From assembly GCF_003113265.1 (NCBI RefSeq), contig NZ_PUIV01000037.1, forward strand, positions 1 through 35,528: DNA of 35,528 nt. Direction: 5' to 3'. Below the pieces are notes generated by a model. That model did not search any database, was not told the DNA's origin, and was given only the letters and a program-made list of their open reading frames with translations. The position numbers and the translations under genes were made by a program. The stretch comes from Methylosinus sporium (GTDB lineage: Bacteria > Pseudomonadota > Alphaproteobacteria > Rhizobiales > Beijerinckiaceae). Positions 1-7,843 of this stretch are shown piece after piece; positions within the stretch are counted from its first letter, which is position 1, and every line of letters begins with the position of its first letter.

Positions 1-313
1 AGCCCCGCCTCCCAGCGCAAGCAATCCGAAACGCCCTCGTTCGGCGAGCCGCAACCATTTCCGTTCCGCTGCCTAATGACAATATCCAATAGGGTGGGTT
101 ATGTCAGTCTATTGAATGGTCACAAAAAGTTTTTAGGGCAGGCGCGGCCCCGGATAAGTGAGCCATATACCTACCCATAAGCGCATTGATAGAAATTTTC
201 TATGAATCTATATATTATTTTTTATCAGTAGCTTATGTGATATTTTCGATCCTGTTATCGACCCCCACCCATATGGACCATATCACCGCCTCTTCGGACT
301 GTGGCGTCATAGC
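1..313. other. Gene-free left end with an AT-rich block
   Basis: I see no convincing gene here. The stretch lies downstream of folK (minus strand). Bases about 60-260 are much richer in A and T than the rest of the window. Positions 189-203 form a near-perfect palindrome, ATAGAAA, one central T, TTTCTAT. An open frame starts at 186, but it runs antisense into folK and its later part is folK shadow, so I do not call it. The block could be the regulatory region of a gene to the left or a remnant of acquired DNA. Confidence 0.5.
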
Positions 314-823
314 TCATCGGGGGTTGGTGGACTTTTCCTCCCAGATTCCGATCCCATCCGCGACGACCTCGGCGGCGGCCTGCGCCACCGACACGCCGTC
401 GAGCGTCAGATCGCCGCCGATCTCGGCCAGCGGCTTCAGCACGAACGCCCGCGCGAACAGCTCCTTATGCGGCAAGGTGAGTTCCGGATCGTCCATTGTG
501 TGATCGCCGAAAAACAGAATGTCGACATCGATGAGCCGCGGCCCCCAACGCCGCGTCGGCGTGCGGCCCATATCGGCCTCTATGGTCTTGACCGCGGCCA
601 GAAGCTCATAGGGCGACAGGCTGGTCCAGCCGAGCGCGCAGGCGTTGGCGAAATCGCCCTGATCGACATCTCCCCAGGGCGGCGTTCGATAGAGGCGGGA
701 GACGGCGTCGAGACGAGCGATTCCGCGCTCCCCGATCAATGCGATCGCCCGCCTTATATTGGGCGGCCGGTCGCCGAGATTGCTGCCCAAACCAAAGCCG
801 ACTCTCGTCTCGACCGTCGTCAT
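314..823 (-). CDS. folK: 2-amino-4-hydroxy-6-hydroxymethyldihydropteridine pyrophosphokinase (HPPK)
   Basis: HPPK transfers pyrophosphate from ATP to 6-hydroxymethyl-7,8-dihydropterin, giving the pterin substrate for dihydropteroate synthase in cytosolic folate synthesis. The 169-residue product has the normal HPPK length. It shows the N-terminal GLGSNLGD (11-18), the RWGPR loop (92-96) and the following DVD (99-101), whose two Asp bind the magnesium ions, and a C-terminal PHKELFARAFVLKPL block (118-132). The ATG at 821-823 overlaps the folP stop by four bases (ATGA), so the two are translationally coupled. It is the last gene of the dehydratase-folP-folK operon. Family and role are secure. 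Confidence 0.97.
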   Translation of the reverse strand: MTTVETRVGFGLGSNLGDRPPNIRRAIALIGERGIARLDAVSRLYRTPPWGDVDQGDFANACALGWTSLSPYELLAAVKTIEADMGRTPTRRWGPRLIDVDILFFGDHTMDDPELTLPHKELFARAFVLKPLAEIGGDLTLDGVSVAQAAAEVVADGIGIWEEKSTNPR

Positions 824-1659
824 AGGCGTCCTTTTCCCTGTGTCAGAGTGTCGAGCACGGCGAAGGCCGCTCTGTGCTCGGCGGCGTCATGGACACGGAA
901 AATCCGCGCGCCATTCATCGCCGCGATGAGATTGGCCGCCACTGTGGCGATGAGGCGCGCATCGACCTCGGCGCCGAGCAGCGCGCCGAAGAGGCGCTTC
1001 CGCGACACGCCGATCAGCACCGGCCGCCCGAATCGCATGAGTTGCGGAACCGCGCGCAGAGCCTCGAAATCCTGCTCCCGCGTCTTGCCGAAGCCGACGC
1101 CGGGGTCGAGAATCACGCGGGATTCGGGCACGCCCGCCGCGGCGGCGATCTCCAGCGACCGCTCGAAAAAGCCGAGCATGTCGGCGACGATGTCGATCTG
1201 TGGCGCGACCTCGGCGCGATTATGCATGGCGACGACGCCCGCGCCGGCCTCGGCGATCGCCGGGGCCATATCGGGATCGCGCTGCAAACCCCAGATATCG
1301 TTCACGATCGTGACGCCGGCCGCGAGCGCGCGGCGCGCCGTCTGCGCCTTATAAGTATCGATCGAGACGGGAACGCCGCATTGCGACACGAGGGCCCGCA
1401 ACAGCGGCTCGAGCCGCGCCCACTCCTCCTCCGCCGTCAGCGGCGTATGGCCCGGCCGCGTCGATTCGGCCCCGACATCGACGATATCGGCGCCGTCTTC
1501 GGCGAGCTTCTTGGCCTGCGCCAGCGCCGCCTCGGGCGAAAAGAAGCGGCCGCCGTCGGAAAAGGAATCGGGCGTCACATTGACGATGCCCATGATGACC
1601 GGCCGCGCCGCGACGAGCGAAAACAACTGCTCGCGCGACGATTCTATCGTCGTCGTCAC
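820..1659 (-). CDS. folP: Dihydropteroate synthase (DHPS)
   Basis: DHPS joins the pterin pyrophosphate made by FolK to p-aminobenzoate to give 7,8-dihydropteroate; it is the sulfonamide target. The 279-residue protein has the TIM-barrel signatures in order: NVTPDSFSDGG (27-37), the pABA-loop STRPG (66-70), SIDT (99-102), ND (120-121), DPGVGFGK (185-192) and GVSRK (217-221). The start is a GTG at 1657-1659 preceded by GGAGACGAGA; the first internal ATG would cut into the first barrel motif. It lies 27 bases after the carbinolamine-dehydratase gene and overlaps folK. Its pABA substrate is shared with the product of the divergent gene at 2255. Confidence 0.97.
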   Translation of the reverse strand: MTTTIESSREQLFSLVAARPVIMGIVNVTPDSFSDGGRFFSPEAALAQAKKLAEDGADIVDVGAESTRPGHTPLTAEEEWARLEPLLRALVSQCGVPVSIDTYKAQTARRALAAGVTIVNDIWGLQRDPDMAPAIAEAGAGVVAMHNRAEVAPQIDIVADMLGFFERSLEIAAAAGVPESRVILDPGVGFGKTREQDFEALRAVPQLMRFGRPVLIGVSRKRLFGALLGAEVDARLIATVAANLIAAMNGARIFRVHDAAEHRAAFAVLDTLTQGKGRL

Positions 1660-1686
1660 TCTCGTCTCCAGTAGATCGTGTCTCGA

Positions 1687-2061
1687 TCAGTCGTATTTGA
1701 TATAGGCGAAGCGCTGGTCGGTCTCGGGCGTTCCCTCGAGCGCGCCGCCCTCTTCGCCCGGACGCCAGCAGACGACCTCCTCGATCTTGCGGGCGAGCGC
1801 GAAATCCTTATCGGTCACGCCCTTGGCCGTATGGGTCATCAGCTTCACTTCGACCCAGGCGTAGGAAGCGGCGATATCGGGATGGTGCCAGGCGGCCTCG
1901 GCGAGATGGCCGACCGTATTGACGACCATCAGCGTGCCTTTCCAGCCATGAGTCTTGTATTTGCGGCGAATCCAGCCGTTCTCGAACCGCCAATGCGGCA
2001 GCTCGGCGGCGAGCCTGGCGGTGATCTCTTCTTGCGAATAGCTGCGCTCCTCGGCGGCCAT
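1687..2061 (-). CDS. Pterin-4a-carbinolamine dehydratase-like protein
   Basis: The family (PCD/DCoH) dehydrates 4a-hydroxytetrahydropterin; in bacteria it serves phenylalanine hydroxylase, and members have also been proposed to act in other pterin pathways. The 124-residue product shows the family HHPD (59-62), the WVEVKLMTHTAKG segment (69-81) and the helix after it. A tail of about 20 residues follows the core. I start at the ATG of 2061, which has GAGGGGGAT just upstream; the frame extends to a TTG at 2100 with no better site. It heads the folP-folK operon. Whether it serves aromatic amino acid hydroxylation or tetrahydromethanopterin/folate turnover cannot be told from sequence; no phenylalanine hydroxylase is nearby. 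Confidence 0.88.
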   Translation of the reverse strand: MAAEERSYSQEEITARLAAELPHWRFENGWIRRKYKTHGWKGTLMVVNTVGHLAEAAWHHPDIAASYAWVEVKLMTHTAKGVTDKDFALARKIEEVVCWRPGEEGGALEGTPETDQRFAYIKYD

Positions 2062-2100
2062 GACATCCCCCTCTCTCGATCGCCCGGAGGAGTTCTCCAA

Positions 2101-2254
2101 ACGGGCTCCCCTTCAGACGGGCTCTTGCCTTCGCGCGCGCGGCGCCTTACTCGGCCTAGACGAATATGCGCGAGCCCCGTCGACGCCGGCGTGAAACCGC
2201 GCCGGGAAGCGAGATATAGCGGATATTCCGCGTAAAGTCCGAAAATGAGGCTCC
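2101..2254. promoter_or_regulatory. Divergent intergenic region between the folate operon and the beta-RFAP synthase gene
   Basis: This 154-base gap must carry the promoters for both the minus-strand dehydratase-folP-folK operon and the plus-strand gene at 2255. A 13-base inverted repeat, GCGGA-TAT-TCCGC, lies at 2219-2231, 24 bases before the start at 2255. A TATAGC that could act as a -10 box overlaps it at 2215-2220, but its -35 match is poor. A GAGG ribosome-binding site (2247-2250) precedes the ATG. I cannot define a promoter with confidence. Confidence 0.4.
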
Positions 2255-3223
2255 ATGCCGATCAGCGTGAGCGTCGTCGCCGCGGCGAGATTGCATCTCG
2301 GCTTCCTGGACATGAATGGCGCGCTCGGCCGCAAATTCGGCGGGCTCGGCCTCTCCATAGACGCGCCGGCGACGCGGCTGACGCTGCGGCCCGCGGAAAA
2401 GATGGAGGCTTTCGGTCCGGACGCCGAACGCGCCCTCGCTCTGCTCGAGAAGGCGGGCGCCGCACTCGCGCCCGGCAAGCGCTATCGTCTGGCGATCGAG
2501 CGGGCGATTCCTCCCCATTCGGGTCTCGGCTCCGGCACGCAGCTCGCGCTCGCCGTCGCCGCGGCGCTGCGCCGAATCGAAGATCTGCCGCAGGAGGTTG
2601 AGGCCGACGCCGCCCTTTTGCAGCGCGGCGCCCGCTCCGGCCTCGGGGCGGGGCTGTTCACGCGCGGCGGTCTCGTGGTCGATGGCGGCCGCGGCGCCGA
2701 GACGACGACTCCGCCGATCGTCTCCCGCCTCGCCTTTCCCGAGGAGTGGCGCATTCTGCTCGTCTCCGACCCGGGCTCGATCGGCTTGCATGGCGTCGAG
2801 GAACGCAAAGCCTTCGCAGAGCTGCCGCCGCTGTCGGAGGAGAACGCCGGGCGATTGTGCCGTCTGGTGCTGATGCAGGCGCTGCCCGCAGTGGCGGAAA
2901 GAAATTTCGCCGCTTTCGGCGCGGCCATCGCCGCGATTCAGGCGATCGTCGGGGATTATTTCGCGCCGGCGCAGGGTGGGCGGCGCTTCACCAGCGCCGC
3001 AGTCGAGAGGCTGCTGGCGCGGCTGGCGGACGCCGGCGCGGCCGGCCTCGGCCAGACGTCCTGGGGACCGACCGGCTTCGCCTTCGTGCCCAATGAGGCC
3101 GAGGCGCGCCGGCTGGAGGCTCTGGCGCGCGCCGAGGCCGAGGCGAGCGGCTTGACGCTCGCCGTCGTCGCCGGCGCCGATCGGGGCGCGCGCATAGACG
3201 CGGTCTATGCAAAGATCGCCTGA
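2255..3223 (+). CDS. Beta-ribofuranosylaminobenzene 5'-phosphate synthase (tetrahydromethanopterin pathway)
   Basis: The enzyme condenses p-aminobenzoate with phosphoribosyl pyrophosphate, releasing CO2 and pyrophosphate, in the first committed step of (tetrahydro)methanopterin synthesis. The carrier takes formaldehyde-level C1 units in methylotrophs. The 322-residue protein belongs to the GHMP-kinase fold: ARLHLGF (11-17), glycine-rich PPHSGLGSGTQ (86-96) equivalent to the GHMP phosphate loop, and GARSGLGAGLF (125-135), followed by a C-terminal half with GLGQTSWGPTGF. Length and motifs fit bacterial beta-RFAP synthases. GAGG sits five bases before the ATG. It is transcribed away from folP, and convergent with the HAD gene, which ends three bases beyond its stop. 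Confidence 0.93.
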   Translation: MPISVSVVAAARLHLGFLDMNGALGRKFGGLGLSIDAPATRLTLRPAEKMEAFGPDAERALALLEKAGAALAPGKRYRLAIERAIPPHSGLGSGTQLALAVAAALRRIEDLPQEVEADAALLQRGARSGLGAGLFTRGGLVVDGGRGAETTTPPIVSRLAFPEEWRILLVSDPGSIGLHGVEERKAFAELPPLSEENAGRLCRLVLMQALPAVAERNFAAFGAAIAAIQAIVGDYFAPAQGGRRFTSAAVERLLARLADAGAAGLGQTSWGPTGFAFVPNEAEARRLEALARAEAEASGLTLAVVAGADRGARIDAVYAKIA

Positions 3224-3226
3224 GCC

Positions 3227-3982
3227 TCACGAACGGCCCAGAACCAGCTCCAGCAGCCCTTTCATATCCGGCGCGACCGCATCCGGCGTGACGCCGAGCT
3301 TTTCCGCCGGCAGGCCGAAGCGGTTCACCCAAATGGTCGGATAGCCGAAGGCCTTGGCCCCATAGGCGTCCCAGCCGCCGAAAGCGGCGAAGAGAATCTC
3401 CTCCTTGGCGAGCTTCAGCCGCTGCGGGCCCAGCGCATAGGCCGCAGGATCGGGCTTGAAGGTCTTATTGACCTCCGTGCTCAGCAATTCCTCGAAATAG
3501 CCGGCGAGGCCGGCGCGCTCCGCATTGGCCTGCAACATTCTGCCGCTGAAATTCGCCAGGGTGACGATGCGCACGCCCGCGGCTTTCAGCCGGCGCAGCG
3601 CGTCCAGCGTATCCGGCCAGGGGGCGAGCGTCAGATAGGCGGTCATGAGGCGCTCGCGCTTTTCCGGCGGAAGATCGAGCTTCATCGCCTGCGCCGCAAA
3701 AGCGAGCGCATCGCCCGTCACCTCGAAGAAATCCGCGTGGCGGCCGGTGAGCGAGCGCAGGAAGCAATATTCGAACTGCTTGGCGCGCCAGAGCTTCGTG
3801 AATTCCGCGCCTTTGCCCGGATAGGCGGCCTCGACCGCCGGAACGACCGAATTGGCGTCGAAGAGCACGAAAAAATCGAAAGCGACCGCTTTATAGCGCG
3901 GCGCCGTCGGGGGCTCGGCGCGTGCGAGCCCTGAGGAGGCCGCGAAGACGAGAAAGAGCAGAGCGATTTTGACGAACTTCAT
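3227..3982 (-). CDS. Exported HAD-superfamily protein, haloacid-dehalogenase type II-like
   Basis: A 251-residue protein with a clear signal peptide (basic start, hydrophobic 7-20, likely cleavage after ARA, residue 22), so periplasmic. The rest aligns with L-2-haloacid dehalogenases: nucleophile Asp36 in AFDFF, Arg66 in LWRAKQ, Lys176 in KPDP, Tyr182, and Asp205 in GGWD. However, several L-DEX active-site positions differ: Leu40 where Thr is usual, Ala143 where Ser is usual (LAN for LSN), and Ala200/Gly202 where the SSNAWD loop has Ser and Asn. It is therefore probably a hydrolase or phosphatase with another substrate. It is divergent from the AraC-type regulator at 4184. The fold is secure; the reaction is not. 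Confidence 0.85.
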   Translation of the reverse strand: MKFVKIALLFLVFAASSGLARAEPPTAPRYKAVAFDFFVLFDANSVVPAVEAAYPGKGAEFTKLWRAKQFEYCFLRSLTGRHADFFEVTGDALAFAAQAMKLDLPPEKRERLMTAYLTLAPWPDTLDALRRLKAAGVRIVTLANFSGRMLQANAERAGLAGYFEELLSTEVNKTFKPDPAAYALGPQRLKLAKEEILFAAFGGWDAYGAKAFGYPTIWVNRFGLPAEKLGVTPDAVAPDMKGLLELVLGRS

Positions 3983-4183
3983 GACCTGTTCTCCGCAAAT
4001 CGGCGCTCGGGCGCGGACCCGCCCGTCTCCCGCTCGTGGAAGAACGCCCTACGCCGCAGCATGACATTCGATGACCGCGCGTCTCACGTTTCATCCTCGA
4101 GAAAAAATTGCTCGCGAGACAGCAAGATCGGTCGAGCGCGCCGGCGCGGCGCGCTCCTAGAAGAGAGCGCCACGGAGGAAACG

Positions 4184-5062
4184 ATGACGAAGATGGCGCT
4201 CGAGAATTATCAGGCCCGGATGCGGCGCGTGCTGGATCATATCGATCGGCATCTCGACGAAAATCTGAGCCTCGACATTCTCAGCGGCGTTGCGGCTTTC
4301 TCGAAACATCATTTCCACCGGCAGTTCGCCGCGACTTTCGGCGTCTCGGCGCATCGCTATGTCCAATTGGCGCGGATGAAGCGCGCCTCCTATCGGCTGG
4401 CCTTTCGCCACGACGCCAATGTGACAGAGATCGCGCTCGACGCCGGCTATGAGGCGCCGGACGCTTTCGCCCGCGCCTTTCGGGAGTGCGTCGGGCAGGC
4501 GCCTTCGGCCTTCCGCAAATCTCCCGATTGGGAGTCGTGGCTCGCGGCCTTGGAGCCGCTGGACCGAGTCAGGAGCGCGAAGATGACCTATTCGTCGAAC
4601 GATGTGACCGTGAGAGAGTTTCCGGCGACCCCCGTCGCCATTCTGACCCATAGAGGCGATCCGGCCCGAGTCTATGAGACGGTGCGGCGCTTCATCGACT
4701 GGCGCAGAGCCGCGGGGCTCGGCCGCGAGATCGCCGCGACATTCACGATCTTTCCCTGCGACCCGCGCACAACGCCGCCGGAAGAGTTTCGTCTCGACCT
4801 CTGCGCCGCCACAAATCGCCCGATAGAGGCCAATGCTCTCGGCGTGACCGCCGGGCTGCTGCCGGGCGGACGTTGCGCCGTTCTGCGCGTCATCGGCTCC
4901 AGCGAGAATTTGGAACAGCCGGCGCTCTTCCTCTATCGCGACTGGCTGCCGGCAAGTGGAGAAGAGCCACGCGATTTCCCGCTATTCTGCCAGCGGATCG
5001 GCTTTTATCCCGATGCGCCGGAGCATGAGACGATCACCGATCTGTTCCTGCCGATCATCTGA
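4184..5062 (+). CDS. AraC-family transcriptional regulator with GyrI-like effector domain
   Basis: A 292-residue regulator of the Rob type: an N-terminal AraC DNA-binding domain with two helix-turn-helix motifs (about 29-50 and 79-100, the second ending DAFARAFRECVGQAPSAFR) and a C-terminal GyrI-like (SBM) ligand-binding domain from about residue 134 (VTVREFPATPVAILTHRG). Proteins of this build sense small amphipathic molecules or drugs. The frame is open upstream to 4061, but the ATG at 4184 has GGAGGAA at 4174-4180 and begins the HTH domain, so I start there. It is divergent from the exported HAD gene, a possible target. It may control itself through the 200-base gap upstream. Confidence 0.92.
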   Translation: MTKMALENYQARMRRVLDHIDRHLDENLSLDILSGVAAFSKHHFHRQFAATFGVSAHRYVQLARMKRASYRLAFRHDANVTEIALDAGYEAPDAFARAFRECVGQAPSAFRKSPDWESWLAALEPLDRVRSAKMTYSSNDVTVREFPATPVAILTHRGDPARVYETVRRFIDWRRAAGLGREIAATFTIFPCDPRTTPPEEFRLDLCAATNRPIEANALGVTAGLLPGGRCAVLRVIGSSENLEQPALFLYRDWLPASGEEPRDFPLFCQRIGFYPDAPEHETITDLFLPII

Positions 5063-5254
5063 CGTCGCGTCCGGCCGATGCCGACGACCGCCATGGCGAG
5101 GCTCGCCTGGAAATGCCCCGCCGCTCGACGGAAAGCCGCACGCCGTCATCGCGCCGCAACGGAATCTCGGCTAGAAAGCTCCGATCCGAGCGCGCGGCCG
5201 GGCGGCCCGGGGAGCGCGCACGACATACAATGACGGCCGCCGGAACCCGCTCGA

Positions 5255-5956
5255 ATGAAGACAACAGCCGCGACGATCATCATTCTCGCTCTGCTCTGCG
5301 CGCCAGCCGCCGCGCGTGAGGGCTTTGTCACGCCGGAACAGAGCCATCCGCTCGCGATACTCCCCACGCCGCCCGCGCCGCATTCCGCGACGAGCGACGC
5401 CGAGCTCGCCGAATTGCATCGCATCGAAAGCGTGCGAACGGCCGAACAGGTCGCGAGCGCCCAGGCCGATGACGAGAACCAGACGATCTTCCTGTTCAAG
5501 ACGGTCTTCGGCGAAAAATTCACCAAGGAGAATTTGCCGGCGGTGGCGGCGCTGGGCGCGCGGCTGAAGGCGGACGAATCGGCCAATACGGGCGCCGCCA
5601 AGGAGGCGTTCCACCGCATCCGGCCCTATAATGTCGACAAGACGCTGCATCCGGTCTGCAAGACCAAGACGAAGGACGATTCCTATCCGAGCGGCCACAC
5701 GACCGTCGGCTATCTGATGGGTCTGGCGCTGATCGACATCGCCCCCGAGCGACGCGACGAAATTCTCGCCCGGGCGGAGGCTTACGGCCATAACCGTCTC
5801 GTCTGCGGCGTGCATTTCCCGAGCGATGTGGCGGCGGCGCGGCTCGTCGCCTATGCCGTCCACGCGATCATGGAGCTCGATCCGAGCTATCAAAAAGAGG
5901 TGGCGGCGGCTCGCGCCGAGCTCCGCGGCGCGCTCGGCCTCGCGGCGGCGCATTGA
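5255..5956 (+). CDS. Periplasmic class A acid phosphatase (PAP2 superfamily)
   Basis: The 233-residue product starts with a signal peptide (hydrophobic 5-17, AAA cleavage near 20) and carries the whole class A bacterial nonspecific acid phosphatase signature: Lys116-x6-Arg123-Pro124, PSGH at 145-148, and Arg181-x5-His187-x3-Asp191. His187 is the expected nucleophile and His148 the general acid. The enzymes are vanadium-haloperoxidase relatives that release phosphate from many organic monoesters in the periplasm. The first of the usual Ser-Arg pair before His187 is Asn180 here. A hairpin terminator follows. Two other exported phosphatase-type genes are close by, which suggests phosphate scavenging, but I found no proper Pho box. 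Confidence 0.93.
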   Translation: MKTTAATIIILALLCAPAAAREGFVTPEQSHPLAILPTPPAPHSATSDAELAELHRIESVRTAEQVASAQADDENQTIFLFKTVFGEKFTKENLPAVAALGARLKADESANTGAAKEAFHRIRPYNVDKTLHPVCKTKTKDDSYPSGHTTVGYLMGLALIDIAPERRDEILARAEAYGHNRLVCGVHFPSDVAAARLVAYAVHAIMELDPSYQKEVAAARAELRGALGLAAAH

Positions 5957-5986
5957 CGCGGCCGCACGCGATCGTGCAAAAACAAC

Positions 5987-6016
5987 GGACGCGAAGCGCG
6001 TGGCTCCGCGTCCTTT
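5987..6016 (+). terminator. Candidate rho-independent terminator after the acid phosphatase gene
   Basis: GGACGCG (5987-5993) pairs with CGCGTCC (6007-6013), then TTT. It lies between the convergent acid phosphatase and glycine-zipper genes. An alternative smaller hairpin, ACGCG-AAG-CGCGT, uses 5989-6001. The T-tract is short, so confidence is moderate. Confidence 0.5.
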
Positions 6017-6021
6017 CTCAT

Positions 6022-6312
6022 TCAGTAATTGTAATAGGCGACGCAGACGCGATTGCCGTAGTAATCCCAGCCCCAGCGGGCGCATCGCTGCGGCGGGGCG
6101 GTCGCCGCGCCGACGACGGCGCCGGTCGCCGCGCCGATCGCCGCCCCTGCCAGCGTGCCGCCCGCGCGGCCGCCGGAGGCCGCGGCGCCGATCGCCGCTC
6201 CGCCCGCGCCTCCGATGAGGGCGCCGCCCGCGGCGCGTTCGCCGGGCGTATTGCAGCCGGCGAGCGGCGCGGCCATGGCCAACGCCACCGCCAGAACCAA
6301 AATCTTCTTCAT
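6022..6312 (-). CDS. Small glycine-zipper lipoprotein
   Basis: The 96-residue product has a lipoprotein signal with lipobox LAGC at 17-20 (Cys20 as lipidated residue). From about 27 to 70 there is a glycine-zipper stretch of GxxxG/GxxxA repeats (GGALIGGAGGAAIG, GGTLAGAAIGAATGAVVG). The C-terminal tail is aromatic and has two Cys (77 and 90: RCARWGWDYYGNRVC). Such proteins resemble the YMGG/Rickettsia 17-kDa type of outer-membrane-associated lipoproteins; the zipper may insert in or span the membrane. A function cannot be assigned. It is convergent with the acid phosphatase gene and divergent from the metallophosphoesterase gene. Confidence 0.85.
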   Translation of the reverse strand: MKKILVLAVALAMAAPLAGCNTPGERAAGGALIGGAGGAAIGAAASGGRAGGTLAGAAIGAATGAVVGAATAPPQRCARWGWDYYGNRVCVAYYNY

Positions 6313-6433
6313 GGAGTGTCCCTTCCCCCGTGTGAGCCCATGCGAGGCGCCCGGCCCGCGGCGAATTCGTCAAAACACGACGTACGATTCGCAGCAGCCG
6401 AGCCCGAGACAACTTTCCGAAGCCGGCGAAAAG

Positions 6434-7732
6434 ATGACCTCTATCGACGCAAATCCCTATAAATCCCACATTTTCGTCGCGGCTCGCGGACTAGCTACAA
6501 AAATGCTGGTCATGCCCGGCCTCGCGCTCGCCTTTTTGTCATGGGTCGAGCCAGCGCGCGCCGGCGATTCCTACCGCTGGCTGCAAGCGACGACCCGCGG
6601 CTGGCAGGCCCGCGCCATCACGCAGACCGACGCCTGTCCGAGCGCAGAAATCGACGGACGCCCTGTCGCAATGACGCCGCGCGCCCGACCGGGCGAAGGT
6701 TTCCCCATCGTCATTTGCGCGGTGGATGTGCCGAAAGGCGCGAAAAGCGTCGCCATAGACGAGGCGCCATTGCCGCCGCCGCCGGCCCGGGTGGACAAGA
6801 TCCTCGTGTTCGGCGACACCGGCTGCCGGCTCAAGAGCATATTTCTGCAGGACTGCAATTCGATCCGCGCCTGGCCCTTTCGCCTCACGGCGGATATGGC
6901 CGCCGAATTCGCGCCCGATCTCGTCATCCATGTCGGAGATTATCACTATCGCGAAAGCGCCTGTCCGCCGGGGATGAAGGGCTGCGCCGGCTCGCCGCAC
7001 GGCGACAATTGGGAGACGTGGAAAGCCGATTTCTTCGACCCCGGCGCCGCTCTGCTGCGCGCCGCCCCCTGGGCGATGGTCCGGGGCAATCACGAGATAT
7101 GCAAGCGCGCCGGCAAAGGATGGACCCGCGCCTTGTCGCCGCTGCCGCCGGCGGAAGATGAAAAATGCGCCGAACGCGAGCCGGCCTATCGCGTCGATAT
7201 CGACGATCCGACGTTGTTCATCCTCGACACGACAGAGGCGGAGGAGCGAACCGTCGTCGGCGAGCAGGCGGCCTTTCTGCGCACGCAACTCGCCGTCGCG
7301 AAGAATGTTCCCGGGCCTGTCTGGTACGCGTTTCACAAGCCGATATTTTCGCTGTTCCGCTCGCGGCTCGGCGAGACTCTCGGCGTCAACGAGACGCTGG
7401 CCGCCGCCGCTCACGACATGCTGCCGGCGAGCGTTCAGGCCATTCTATCGGGTCATCTGCACGCCTTCGAGGCCATCGGCTTTCGTGACGATCGCCCGGC
7501 GCAATTCGTCGTCGGCGTGGGCGGGACCGCCATGGACCCGCATATCCCCGCCAATTTCGATGGCGCGACGATCGGCGAGGCGACAGTCGAGCACGGCCGC
7601 GGGATCGCCGCCAAATTCGGCTTCGCGATCTTCGAGCGCGGGGATGGCGAATGGATCGTCACCAATTACGACGCCCATGCGGAGCCGCTGCTGCGCTGCC
7701 ATTTGCGCGGGCGCAAGCTCGATTGCGAGTGA
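6434..7732 (+). CDS. Exported metallophosphoesterase (calcineurin-like)
   Basis: The conserved two-metal phosphoesterase motifs are in order: GDTG (about 127-130), GDYHYRE (about 169-175), RGNHE (about 217-221) and GHLHAFE (about 339-345), counted from the ATG at 6434. The first motif has Thr where a metal-binding His is often found (GDTG rather than GDxH), as in some purple-acid-phosphatase-like branches. An N-terminal hydrophobic segment ending in ARA suggests export. The start is uncertain: ATG 6434 gives 432 residues with a long polar lead, ATG 6503 gives a shorter, cleaner signal peptide, and neither has a strong ribosome-binding site. The frame is open back to 6155, but that part is antisense to the lipoprotein gene. 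Substrate unknown. Confidence 0.88.
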   Translation: MTSIDANPYKSHIFVAARGLATKMLVMPGLALAFLSWVEPARAGDSYRWLQATTRGWQARAITQTDACPSAEIDGRPVAMTPRARPGEGFPIVICAVDVPKGAKSVAIDEAPLPPPPARVDKILVFGDTGCRLKSIFLQDCNSIRAWPFRLTADMAAEFAPDLVIHVGDYHYRESACPPGMKGCAGSPHGDNWETWKADFFDPGAALLRAAPWAMVRGNHEICKRAGKGWTRALSPLPPAEDEKCAEREPAYRVDIDDPTLFILDTTEAEERTVVGEQAAFLRTQLAVAKNVPGPVWYAFHKPIFSLFRSRLGETLGVNETLAAAAHDMLPASVQAILSGHLHAFEAIGFRDDRPAQFVVGVGGTAMDPHIPANFDGATIGEATVEHGRGIAAKFGFAIFERGDGEWIVTNYDAHAEPLLRCHLRGRKLDCE

Positions 7733-7843
7733 CGCGACGTCGGCCGCGTCGCGGCGCTCCGCCGTCGACGCAGTTCCCAAAGAGGAGTTCTTCTGGTCTT
7801 CGCGGCTTCCGCGACCACGAAGATACGAAGGACAGGCCCGAGC

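Noticed and set aside
186-503. A possible small hydrophobic protein beginning in the AT-rich left end
   Set aside because: After about 35 codons it enters folK antisense; no ribosome-binding site and no family resemblance.
5219-5236. A Pho-box-like repeat just before the acid phosphatase gene
   Set aside because: On the minus strand CCGTCAT and ATGTCGT occur, but their spacing is 10 rather than 11 bases and the orientation is reversed, so I do not call a PhoB site.
5171-6469. A 432-codon minus-strand open frame over the acid phosphatase and lipoprotein genes
   Set aside because: Arg-rich shadow of two well-supported genes in other frames.
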